Positions 5,606 to 13,568 of a DNA stretch of 47,658 bases are shown here, piece after piece. The notes below the pieces were generated by a model. That model saw nothing but the letters and a program-made list of their open reading frames with translations, was not told the origin of the DNA and searched no databases. A program made the translations under genes and the position numbers. Numbering within the stretch: position 1 is the stretch's first letter; every line of letters starts with the position of its first letter. Source of the stretch: a filamentous cyanobacterium CCP2 (GTDB lineage Bacteria; Cyanobacteriota; Cyanobacteriia; Elainellales; Elainellaceae); NCBI GenBank assembly GCA_003003615.1, contig PVWD01000012.1:1-47658 (forward strand). The letters are read 5' to 3'.

Positions 5606-8454
5606 AGCTCATTCTCCAACTGAGCTTTCAACTCCTCACACTCCTCCACTAACGGAATCCCCAACTCGATCGCCAATTCCAATGCTCGATCGCAATACTC
5701 CAAGGCGCGATCGATTTTTCCTAATTTTTGATGTAGTTCTGCTAAGTTTTTGAGGACTTCGGCTCTCAGAGAACGATTTCCAGTCTGATTGCAAATTTCT
5801 AGAGCATTTTGCAACGCTTCCAAAGCGTCTGTATGTCGCTCAATCTTAATTAATACTTTTCCAAGTCCACACAAAGCATGGCTTTCTGTGCTTTGATCAC
5901 CAATTTCCTTTGCAATAGCTAGCCCCTGATTCCGTAATTCAATAGCTTTAGAATTATTGCCCAAATTGCAATAAGTATCACCCAAATTACCTAATGCAGT
6001 TGCTTCTCCCTGTCGATCGTCAATTTCACGAGCAATGATTAAACGTTGCTGACAAAGGTGAATGGACTGCTGATACTTGCCTAGAGCGTTATAAGCGTTT
6101 CCCAAACTACCGAGTGCATTGCCTTCTCCCCGACGATCGCCAATTTCTTGTGCAATAGCTAAGTGTTGCTTATGGAACTCGATTGCCCGATAATATTTTC
6201 CCAAGGAGCAGTAAGTAACCCCTAAATTGCCAAGGGCAACACCTTCCCCCTGTTGATCACCAGTTTCTCGTGCAATAGCTAAGTGTTGATGGTAAAAATT
6301 GATTGCCCGTTGATACTCACCCAAGTTGTCGTAAATCGATCCCAAGCTACCGAGTGCATTACCTTCTCCTCGCCGATCACCAACTTCACAAGCAATGGCT
6401 AAGTATTGTTGATGAAATTTAATCGCCTGCTGATACTCACCTAAAGCGTTGTAAAGATTCCCCAAATTGCCGAGTGCAGCACCTTCTCCCTGTCGATCGC
6501 CAGTTTCTCGAGAAATGGCTAAGTCTTGCTGAAGGAATTCAACTGCCCGTTGGTACTTGCCAATAGAGCGGTAAGCAATCCCCAAGCTACCGAGTGCAGC
6601 ACCTTCTCCTTGTCGGTCACCGATCTCACGTGCAATGGCTAAGGCTTGTTGAAGTATTTCAATAGCCTTAAAATAGCTACCTAAGCTTTGATAGACATTA
6701 CCTAAATTATTCAATGCCCTCCATTGCCCGTGTAGATCATTAATTTCTTGGGCAAGCTTGAAGCTTTGCTGATAGTAATCAACTGCCTGAGCATATTGGC
6801 TTAGAAGGGTATAAGCATTGCCCAAACCTTTGATACAAGCCACTTGATCCACATCTTGCAGATGTCCCAGCAGACGGTGATGTAGCCGGATCATCTCTTG
6901 GTAGTGTCCCCAGGTTTGTAGTTGCAATCCAATACCTTGATCCAACAGAATCACTTTTGCTGCTTGCCAATCTTCAAGTTCACAGTAATGCTCAAAGGCT
7001 TCTAGCTTGCCTCGGATTTTTTCCAGGTTAGGGATGTCAGGATCAGGCTCATAAGCTGTTAACCAAAGTTCAGCCGCTTGGCGTTCGGCAGCTTTCCAAA
7101 TAGGAGCATCTTCTCGCAGCAAGTCGTGAGCAATATCTCGGATTAAGTTGTGCTGACGAATATCAGTATCCTCTTTCTCAATCAAAGCCCGATCGCTCAA
7201 AGCCTGATAAGCTAACTTTTGCTGATTAAGAGAACGATCGCCAATCATCGCCAGCCAGAATTTTTTAGGAACAGGACGACGAAATACGGCACTACGGCAG
7301 AGCAAATCTAGTGCATCTGTTGGCAGTTGTTTCAGAGATTTCTTGATGCGTTCTCGAACTTTGCGATCGAGGGCTTCATTGTATTCTGTTTCGTCGAGGC
7401 GGGCGGCTTGTAGTTCTCTAGCGACTTGCTCAAATTCCGGTTGGTAAACCTGCCAGTAGCGAACCACATCCCCAGCAAAATCCTGCAAAATATCCTCGGC
7501 AATGACCTTCAGTACCAGAGGATGACCTTCATAAATTTTGGCGATTTGGGTAAGGATATCCTGATTAGCAGGTTCTACAGAAATTCCCCGTTTGGCGAAG
7601 AATTCGAGTTGCTGTTCTACTTGCAATAAGCCATCCAGCCGAATTTCTCTCCAAGCATTAGGGTAGCGATCGCCAAACTCAATCAGCGCATTGGGAAACG
7701 CCTGGGAAGTCAATACCAAACGACTGGCGAAAGGGGAATCCGTCAGGCAACGCTGAAGAAAAGTTACCCAGTATGGATCAACAAATTCGCTAGGCTGTTC
7801 AGGATTGAGTAACCGTTCCAGCGCATCAAGCTGTATCCAGTAGGATTGGGATTGCAGCTTTTGCAACAGTCGTTTCGCTAACTGCTCAGGATTATTCCGC
7901 TCTTTGGGGTCAAGGTCAGGCTCCCCCAGCCTGGCTAGCAGATCAGCCGCAATAGAGGGAAAATCTGGACTTTGCCCCTCAATTTCCAGATAGATCCATT
8001 GAAAAGTCGGATCGCGCTCCCAGGCTTTACTAACCAGGCATTCTCCTAAAGTCGTTTTGCCGATTCCAGAAATTCCTGTAATCCACAGCAACCGAGTTTG
8101 TCCTTGCAATTTGGGTAAAAGCTCAGTAACCAATGATTCTCGCCCAACCCAGGTTTGCCCATCGTAGGTTGATGGCATTGGAGGAGTCGGCATGATGTTG
8201 CCGGATTTTAACCGCCTTTCCAGTGCCCCTCTAAAACTCGTCTTGCCAACTTTCTCTCCCAATGCCTCAGAAAGTAAGTCCCACAGCTTTTTGCCCTCAT
8301 TTTTGATGTGTTGAGGTGCGTAGCCTTCCATCTGCTCATAGCCTTTGCCGTCCAGAGATTCCCGCAAAATCATGCGCTGAATATCCGTTAAAGAGCTACC
8401 CGTATGAGCAAGTAACACCTCATCAGCGACTTGAATAGCTTCCTCTGGGGGCAT
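5602..8454 (-). CDS. NB-ARC/STAND ATPase with N-terminal HTH-like domain and long TPR array, 950 aa
   Basis: A signal-transducing ATPase of the STAND class. Residues 1-85 form a helical HTH-like domain seen at the start of many cyanobacterial NB-ARC proteins. The NTPase follows, with Walker A GISGIGKTT at 127-135, Walker B WIQLDALE around D210, sensor RLVLTSQ near 250, GHPLVLKVI at 310-318, and a winged helix ending RQHNLIRDIA (MHD-like). Residues from about 545 to the end are TPRs of the 40-residue type, repeating cores such as GDRQGEGAALGSLG. The DNA repeats with 120-bp periodicity, suggesting recent amplification. In this family the TPRs sense a ligand and the ATPase oligomerises; no obvious effector domain is fused. 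The stop overlaps the DUF6883 start. A small membrane protein is divergent upstream. Confidence 0.9.
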   Translation of the reverse strand: MPPEEAIQVADEVLLAHTGSSLTDIQRMILRESLDGKGYEQMEGYAPQHIKNEGKKLWDLLSEALGEKVGKTSFRGALERRLKSGNIMPTPPMPSTYDGQTWVGRESLVTELLPKLQGQTRLLWITGISGIGKTTLGECLVSKAWERDPTFQWIYLEIEGQSPDFPSIAADLLARLGEPDLDPKERNNPEQLAKRLLQKLQSQSYWIQLDALERLLNPEQPSEFVDPYWVTFLQRCLTDSPFASRLVLTSQAFPNALIEFGDRYPNAWREIRLDGLLQVEQQLEFFAKRGISVEPANQDILTQIAKIYEGHPLVLKVIAEDILQDFAGDVVRYWQVYQPEFEQVARELQAARLDETEYNEALDRKVRERIKKSLKQLPTDALDLLCRSAVFRRPVPKKFWLAMIGDRSLNQQKLAYQALSDRALIEKEDTDIRQHNLIRDIAHDLLREDAPIWKAAERQAAELWLTAYEPDPDIPNLEKIRGKLEAFEHYCELEDWQAAKVILLDQGIGLQLQTWGHYQEMIRLHHRLLGHLQDVDQVACIKGLGNAYTLLSQYAQAVDYYQQSFKLAQEINDLHGQWRALNNLGNVYQSLGSYFKAIEILQQALAIAREIGDRQGEGAALGSLGIAYRSIGKYQRAVEFLQQDLAISRETGDRQGEGAALGNLGNLYNALGEYQQAIKFHQQYLAIACEVGDRRGEGNALGSLGSIYDNLGEYQRAINFYHQHLAIARETGDQQGEGVALGNLGVTYCSLGKYYRAIEFHKQHLAIAQEIGDRRGEGNALGSLGNAYNALGKYQQSIHLCQQRLIIAREIDDRQGEATALGNLGDTYCNLGNNSKAIELRNQGLAIAKEIGDQSTESHALCGLGKVLIKIERHTDALEALQNALEICNQTGNRSLRAEVLKNLAELHQKLGKIDRALEYCDRALELAIELGIPLVEECEELKAQLENEL

Positions 8455-8508
8455 GGCTTAAAGTCAGGTTTCAGAAACAGCAGTTGACTCGATAATAACC
8501 TTACTTTT

Positions 8509-8525
8509 TCGGAACTTCTCGGAAC
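8509..8525. promoter_or_regulatory. Direct repeat TCGGAAC, 10-bp spacing, in divergent promoter
   Basis: TCGGAAC occurs at 8509-8515 and 8519-8525, one helical turn apart. This is the 125-bp gap between the STAND gene (start 8454, minus) and the small membrane gene (start 8580, plus). It may be a regulator site; no regulator is identified. Confidence 0.3.
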
Positions 8526-8579
8526 GACAGAACTGGAGCGGATTGTGAGAATTGAATCATTGATTAAGAGGTCACTGAA

Positions 8580-8762
8580 ATGAGTCAACAACAACTGGTA
8601 TCAACCCAACAAACCGCCCCTCACGCCTCCATTGATCCTGAACCGATCGCCCAGTCCGAATCTCCAACCGCAATTATCCTGGCAATCGCTATTCTACTCT
8701 CAATCTCGATCGGTTCCATTACCCAACTCGTGCAGGTGATCTTGACCACAAAAAAGCCCTGA
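8580..8762 (+). CDS. Small single-pass membrane protein, 60 aa
   Basis: No family is recognised. The product has a polar N-terminal part (residues 1-28, rich in Gln, Ser, Pro) and one strong transmembrane segment at about residues 30-54 (AIILAIAILLSISIGSITQL), then a short basic end TTKKP. GAGG lies about 8 nt before the ATG. The gene is divergent from the STAND ATPase with only 125 bp between starts, so the two may share control. A membrane partner for the STAND protein is possible, but this is inference from location alone. It is followed by intergenic repeats, not by another gene. Confidence 0.6.
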   Translation: MSQQQLVSTQQTAPHASIDPEPIAQSESPTAIILAIAILLSISIGSITQLVQVILTTKKP

Positions 8763-8828
8763 CTAAAATGGGCGATCGACAGGCTCAGATGAACCGGACA
8801 GTCAAAACTCCTGAATCCGACTACTTAG

Positions 8829-8863
8829 CTGACTGGGCGGGCAAGATGCCCACCCCACAAGAG
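8829..8863 (+). repeat. Dispersed palindromic repeat, arm B only
   Basis: The stretch GACTGGGCGGGCAAGATGCC followed by CACCCCACAAGA is the same as arm B at 955-997 and 26175-26216. No arm A is nearby, so this copy is a half element. Confidence 0.8.
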
Positions 8864-8907
8864 GAAAGTGGAAAGCAGAGAGCAAAAGATAACCAGGCTT
8901 TATTTCT

Positions 8908-8966
8908 AACTCCTGGCTCCTGACTCCTGACTCCCGACTCCCCACCCCCAACTCCCGACTCCCTAC
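8908..8966. repeat. Low-complexity CTCCTGACTCCCGA tract
   Basis: Irregular tandem copies of CTCCTGACTCC/CTCCCGACTCC abut the stop codon of putA. A similar tract lies at 43957-43995. Tracts of this kind are frequent in cyanobacterial intergenic DNA. Confidence 0.8.
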
Positions 8967-11944
8967 TGCTCCGCCCCCTCGATCGGCGCAAATCCCTGCC
9001 GTTGCACGTTTTCGCTAATGTGTCGCGGTTCCAGGAATTGCAGCAGATAGTCTGGGCCGCCTGCCTTGGAGCCGACTCCGGAGAGTTTGAAGCCGCCAAA
9101 GGGTTGACGAGCCACGATCGCCCCGGTGATGTGACGGTTGATGTACAGGTTGCCCACCTCAAAGTCCTCCTGGGCCCGCTGAATGTGGGAGGGGGTGCGG
9201 GAGTAGAGTCCTCCAGTCAGACCATAGTTAGTGTGGTTGGCAATGTCGATCGCCTCGTCGAATGTACTGGCTCGGATCACAGACAGGACGGGGCCAAAGA
9301 TTTCCTCCTGGGCGATCGTTCCCGTGGGGGAAACATCGGTGAAGATCACCGGGCCAACGAAGAATCCAGGGTCAGGAGCAGGGAGTTCTAACGCAATGGT
9401 CGCTTCCTGTTTGCCTTTTTCAATGTATTCTTGAATTCGCTTTTGGGCGGCTGCGTCAATCACCGGCCCGACCTGGGTGCTGGGGTCTTCTGCGATGCCA
9501 ATGTTGAGCGATCGCGTCGCTTCAATGAGTCGCTTCACGAACATATCGTAGATGGGTTCAAGAACGATCACCCGCGAGCAGGCCGAACACTTTTGACCAC
9601 TGTAACCGAACGCTGAATAGACAACGCCCTGAACCGCCTGATCCAAATCTGCACTCTCATCGACGATAACGGCATTCTTGCCGCCCATTTCCGCAATCAC
9701 CCGCTTCAGGTGCTTCTGTCCCGGTTGCAGGTCTGCCGCATCCCGGTAAATCTGACAGCCGACTTCCTGGGAACCCGTGAAGGCAATCATATGAACATCG
9801 GGATGCTTCACCAGGTATGCGCCAACGGTGGAACCCTTACTGGGCACATATTGAAATACGCCCTTAGGAATGCCTGCATCCACCAAAATTTCGGTAATTT
9901 TCGCCGCAATAACGGAGGAGGTTTCCGCCGGTTTCAGTAAGGTACAGTTTCCAGTAACGAGGGAGGCCACCGTCATGCCCACTGGAATGGCAAGAGGAAA
10001 GTTCCAGGGCGAAATCACGACGCTAATCCCTCTGGGTTGGTAATGGTAGCGATCGGTTTCACCGGATACATCATAGCTGTGTCCTCGATCGAGCCGTTCC
10101 ATTTCCTCAGCATAGTAATTGCAAAAGTCGATCGCTTCTGACACCTCTGGATCGGCTTGGTGTAATGGTTTCCCAGTTTCCAAGACCATCCAGGCACAGA
10201 GTTCCTCCCGCCGTTGCTCCATCAGATTTGCCGCCCGTCGCAGGATATCGGCTCGATCGCGGGCAGGGGTTTTCTTCCAGCCTCGGAAAGCTGCCTTGGC
10301 CGCCTGAATTGCTTGCTCTGCCTGCTCCATACTCAACAGTCCAATCTGTCCCACCACTTCCTCTGGATTGGAGGGATTGACGGAGTTGACATAATTTAAG
10401 GTATTGACCCGCTCTCCATTCACTAGCGGGAGGTAAGTTTTGCCCAACTGTTCCCGCACCGATCGAATCGCCGTAAAGGCCCGATCGCGTTCTTCAGTAA
10501 TGGAAAAGTCTGTGTCTGCCGAATGTTTAAAGCCATTGTGGGGAATGGTTTCGGAGAATGCCCAGGGGGATTCCATTTCGGGGGGAGCCAGTAATTCTTC
10601 CACCGGACGCTCCTCCAGGTTTTGCCGCAGGAAGGAGGTATTCGCGGTGTTTTCCAGCAGGCGACGAATCAGATAGGCCATACCGGGAATCAGTTCACCA
10701 TAGGGGCAGTACACCCGCACCCGGAAACCCTCATTCACCAAAGCTTTCGCCAGTTTATCCGCCATGCCGTACAGCACTTGCAGCTCAATCCGTCGCGCCG
10801 GAATCTTTAGCTCTCTAGCAATGGCGATCGCATGGGACTGGGAACGGACATTATGACTGCCGATCGCGGCATAGAGATATTCATGATTCTCCAATAGTCG
10901 GCGGGTCAAAGCTTCAAAGCTGGCATCTGTGGAAGACTTGTGGGCAAACACCGGATTCTGCCAGTCATGCTGGATCGCCTTAATCGTCTCCTGATCCCAA
11001 TAGGCTCCCTTCACCAGTCGCACAGTGACAGGCTTACCCCGCCGTTTGGCCCACTCAATCCAGCGTTCCAGATCCTGCTCGGTATCCCGCAGATAGGCCT
11101 GTAATGTGACTCCAATATCCGTCCGATCGCGGAACTCCTCCTCCATCAGCAGATCTTGCAGGATAGAAATGGTCAGGTCTTTGTAGGTGTACTGTTCCAT
11201 ATCAAAGTGAACGGCTGCCCCCAGTTCCTTGGCTCGTCTGAGCAGCGTCCGAATCCGATCGATCACCCGCGCCTGGCTGCCTTTTGGATCAAGTGGATCA
11301 AACTGGGAGTAAAAAGCCGTCAGCTTGACTGATACCTGCACCTTGGGCAAGGGTTCACCGTCCGCCTGATCGATAATTGGAACTGTAGACCAGCGTTTTG
11401 AGGCTTCGGTGAGTTCCTCCATTAAGTTGAGATAGCGCTCGAGGTAAGATTGGGCCTCCACTTCGGTAATCACGGCTTCCCCCAGCAGATCCACCGTAAA
11501 GCCCATCTTGTCTTTCCGCAGATGCTCGATCGCCTTCAGGACTTGCTTCACATTCTCCCCGGCAATATATTTCCGCGCCAGGGTTTCTACCGCCGTTGAA
11601 ACCGTAGTCGCTGCCGCCTGTCCGGGCAAAGAATCGGGGCTGGCAAACCCCAGCATTCCCTTTAAGGCTCCCGGCAATTCCACCGACTCATCGCTTAAAT
11701 ATTCTTGAAGATGACGGGCAATCTCCGCCTTACTCCGCAAAGATGGCAAGCAGTCAATGAAGCGAAACAACTGCACCCGCAACCCCGGATTACTCATTGC
11801 CCAGGCCAACATTTTGTCATCCCAACGCATTTGATCCCGCATTTGGGCAAAAATCGATCGACTTTCCCGCGTCACCTCCAAAAGATGTCGGGCGATCGTT
11901 TGGGTTTGGGATTCGTAGGTGCTTTCAGAAACTTGTACAACCAC
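8963..11944 (-). CDS. putA: Bifunctional proline dehydrogenase / glutamate-semialdehyde dehydrogenase PutA, 993 aa
   Basis: PutA oxidises proline to glutamate in two steps. An FAD-dependent TIM-barrel domain makes P5C, and an NAD-dependent aldehyde dehydrogenase domain oxidises glutamate semialdehyde. The N-terminal half shows the proline dehydrogenase signatures VSVKLTAFYSQFDPLDP, HFDMEQYTYKDLT, RLVKGAYWDQE and RVYCPYGELIPGMAYLIRRLLEN. The C-terminal half has PWNFPLAIPVGM, FTGSQEVG, AEMGGKNAVIVD (catalytic Glu) and GYSGQKCSACSRVIV (catalytic Cys), ending in the FGGFKLSG motif. The 993-residue length matches cyanobacterial PutA without the E. coli RHH DNA-binding domain, so it should not be its own repressor. 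It appears monocistronic. Confidence 0.96.
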   Translation of the reverse strand: MVVQVSESTYESQTQTIARHLLEVTRESRSIFAQMRDQMRWDDKMLAWAMSNPGLRVQLFRFIDCLPSLRSKAEIARHLQEYLSDESVELPGALKGMLGFASPDSLPGQAAATTVSTAVETLARKYIAGENVKQVLKAIEHLRKDKMGFTVDLLGEAVITEVEAQSYLERYLNLMEELTEASKRWSTVPIIDQADGEPLPKVQVSVKLTAFYSQFDPLDPKGSQARVIDRIRTLLRRAKELGAAVHFDMEQYTYKDLTISILQDLLMEEEFRDRTDIGVTLQAYLRDTEQDLERWIEWAKRRGKPVTVRLVKGAYWDQETIKAIQHDWQNPVFAHKSSTDASFEALTRRLLENHEYLYAAIGSHNVRSQSHAIAIARELKIPARRIELQVLYGMADKLAKALVNEGFRVRVYCPYGELIPGMAYLIRRLLENTANTSFLRQNLEERPVEELLAPPEMESPWAFSETIPHNGFKHSADTDFSITEERDRAFTAIRSVREQLGKTYLPLVNGERVNTLNYVNSVNPSNPEEVVGQIGLLSMEQAEQAIQAAKAAFRGWKKTPARDRADILRRAANLMEQRREELCAWMVLETGKPLHQADPEVSEAIDFCNYYAEEMERLDRGHSYDVSGETDRYHYQPRGISVVISPWNFPLAIPVGMTVASLVTGNCTLLKPAETSSVIAAKITEILVDAGIPKGVFQYVPSKGSTVGAYLVKHPDVHMIAFTGSQEVGCQIYRDAADLQPGQKHLKRVIAEMGGKNAVIVDESADLDQAVQGVVYSAFGYSGQKCSACSRVIVLEPIYDMFVKRLIEATRSLNIGIAEDPSTQVGPVIDAAAQKRIQEYIEKGKQEATIALELPAPDPGFFVGPVIFTDVSPTGTIAQEEIFGPVLSVIRASTFDEAIDIANHTNYGLTGGLYSRTPSHIQRAQEDFEVGNLYINRHITGAIVARQPFGGFKLSGVGSKAGGPDYLLQFLEPRHISENVQRQGFAPIEGAEQ

Positions 11945-12172
11945 AGGTAATACTCCCCCTCAATTTGTAAAGCAAGGTTCAGCCCGGATAGAAGAGGGAC
12001 GCTGAAACCTTAAATAGAACGTTTGCAGTGCATCAGCCCACTCAAAGAACCCAATTCAATGATTGCTGAATACCCTACAGCAGCCTATCTTTCTATTGTC
12101 AACGGTGAAGCGAATAACAACATCCAATTGTTAAGGAATGCGGAGAATTGGAGCAAGAAGGAAGAAGGAAAG

Positions 12173-12275
12173 GCGATCGTCTCTTTGGCAGGCAAGCGGC
12201 TTGGGCGATCGTCTCTCTGGCAGACAGGATGCCTGCGCAATCGTCTCTTTGGCAGGCAAGATGCCTGCGCTACGG
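12173..12275. repeat. Three tandem 32-bp copies of a palindrome-bearing unit
   Basis: Units at 12173-12204, 12205-12236 and 12237-12268 each read GCGATCGTCTCTTTGGCAGG (with changes) followed by CAAGATGCCTGC or a variant, ending GCTACGG. Units 2 and 3 keep the GGCAAGATGCC-type core of arm A of the dispersed repeat. The rest of the 11945-12290 gap holds nothing recognised; a minus-strand frame here only translates the repeat. Confidence 0.8.
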
Positions 12276-12290
12276 AAATACTCCTCACTC

Positions 12291-13262
12291 TCAATACCCC
12301 ACCTCCACCACCAACGGCAAATGATCTGACCCGATCGCCCTTCCCGTTCTGATCTGGTTCACCTGAATATTAGGACTGACTAAACAATGATCGATCGGGA
12401 TATCCAAAAATGGAATATCAGCATGCCAAGTGGGGAGAATACCGAATCCTTTCCGCGCATTTTTGAGTCCAGAGGTTTGCACAAAGCGATGATAATTGGG
12501 CGACCACATGGTGATATTTAGATCGCCAATTGCAATCGCAGAACGATTCGTTGTTTGAGTATTTTTATATTGCCTGATGTATTCGCCAATCGTGTTCAGT
12601 TCACGGTTCCGTTGATTGAAAAGAGTTCGGTTGATCGGCGGGGGTGGGTGAATCGCTGCAACGAGTAAGGGACGATCGGGAATGTTGACGGTTGCCACCA
12701 AGTGAAAGTCCTTTTCATTACGAACTGATTGCACAGGTTCCATCTCCAAAGGAAAGCGGCTATAGAGTGCAATGTCCAGTGCAGTGCCAAACACCTTTGA
12801 GCGAGGAGTATGGAATGAGTAGGGCAGAGTTGTTTCAATCGGTTCTAACCCTTGCAGCCAAAACTCATTTGCCTCCACGATCGCCACCACATCAGGTTCT
12901 TCCTCCTGAATTAAATCCACCAAAGCCGACACATTACGATTCTCGTAATTCACATTAGATAGCAGTACTTTGAGTGTCCGAGGCGAAAAAGCGGGCGGGA
13001 AAGCAGACGGAGCCGGCAAATACCAGGGGACGATCGCCCCTAAATTGAGCAGCAGACAGACTAAACTGAGTCCCATCCACCCCGTTTGGCGCGTCAGTCC
13101 AAAAAAAATCAGCGTGATGCCGCTTGCAATGGCGTAATGCACCTTAAAGTGGGCGGTTAAATCTGCCAGAAAACTGAATCTCCCTAAGTATCCCGTGAGG
13201 GAAAGCAGGAGGGTAACAAGCACCAGTAGCATGAAGCCATACGATAGCCAGGTTCGCTTCAT
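12291..13262 (-). CDS. Membrane-anchored endonuclease/exonuclease/phosphatase (EEP) family protein, 323 aa
   Basis: The protein has three N-terminal membrane segments (about residues 7-27, 43-58 and 64-80) followed by an EEP-fold hydrolase domain facing the far side of the membrane. The metal-site motifs appear in order: LLSNVNYEN (Asn), VAIVEANEF (Glu), AAIHPPPP (His), IAIGDLNITMW (Asp/Asn), FLDIPIDHCLV, and SDHLPLVVEV (Asp-His). EEP enzymes cut phosphoester bonds in DNA, RNA, phospholipids or inositol phosphates. Anchored members with this layout are usually annotated only as EEP proteins, so the substrate is unknown. The gene stands alone on the minus strand. Confidence 0.88.
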   Translation of the reverse strand: MKRTWLSYGFMLLVLVTLLLSLTGYLGRFSFLADLTAHFKVHYAIASGITLIFFGLTRQTGWMGLSLVCLLLNLGAIVPWYLPAPSAFPPAFSPRTLKVLLSNVNYENRNVSALVDLIQEEEPDVVAIVEANEFWLQGLEPIETTLPYSFHTPRSKVFGTALDIALYSRFPLEMEPVQSVRNEKDFHLVATVNIPDRPLLVAAIHPPPPINRTLFNQRNRELNTIGEYIRQYKNTQTTNRSAIAIGDLNITMWSPNYHRFVQTSGLKNARKGFGILPTWHADIPFLDIPIDHCLVSPNIQVNQIRTGRAIGSDHLPLVVEVGY

Positions 13263-13472
13263 TCATTTAAGCTCCAGGAATCTGACAGCAAGATTGTAAC
13301 GATTTACCTCCATCCGTTCTAACCTATTGGAGGTTCAATCAAAATATTGGGCATCCAACAGCCTGCCTCCAGTATTGCCAGGAGCAAGTCTTGCTAAAAA
13401 CCAGTATTGCCAAAACGCAGGTTATTACAGTCAAAATATATTTTCAGTCCTATTTTTGATTGAGAACAGACG

Positions 13473-13568
13473 ATGTTTCAGCAAGAACAAACTCCAGCAG
13501 AGATTGTAAATGCGATCGGCTTTGGTTTAAGGCAAGAGTTATTCAAAGGGGAGTATAACGATCAATGA
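13473..13568 (+). CDS. Possible 31-aa leader ORF coupled to the lipoprotein gene
   Basis: A short frame, MFQQEQTPAEIVNAIGFGLR plus 11 residues, runs in the same direction and ends in TGA overlapping the next ATG (ATGA at 13565-13568). It looks like a real helix-forming peptide and could couple translation of the downstream gene, but it has no convincing ribosome site and no known family. The rest of 13263-13472 shows a repeated CCAGTATTGCCA motif and no other signal. Confidence 0.35.
   Translation: MFQQEQTPAEIVNAIGFGLRQELFKGEYNDQ

Noticed and set aside
9002-11950. Many plus-strand frames of 60-130 residues opposite putA
   Set aside because: They are antisense shadows of a clear, full-length PutA reading frame.
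12173-12268. Possible CRISPR array
   Set aside because: The 32-bp units are contiguous with no unique spacers and no cas genes nearby.
12085-12352. Overlapping frames on both strands across the triplicated repeat
   Set aside because: They translate the 32-bp repeat and run into the EEP gene; no conserved protein pattern.
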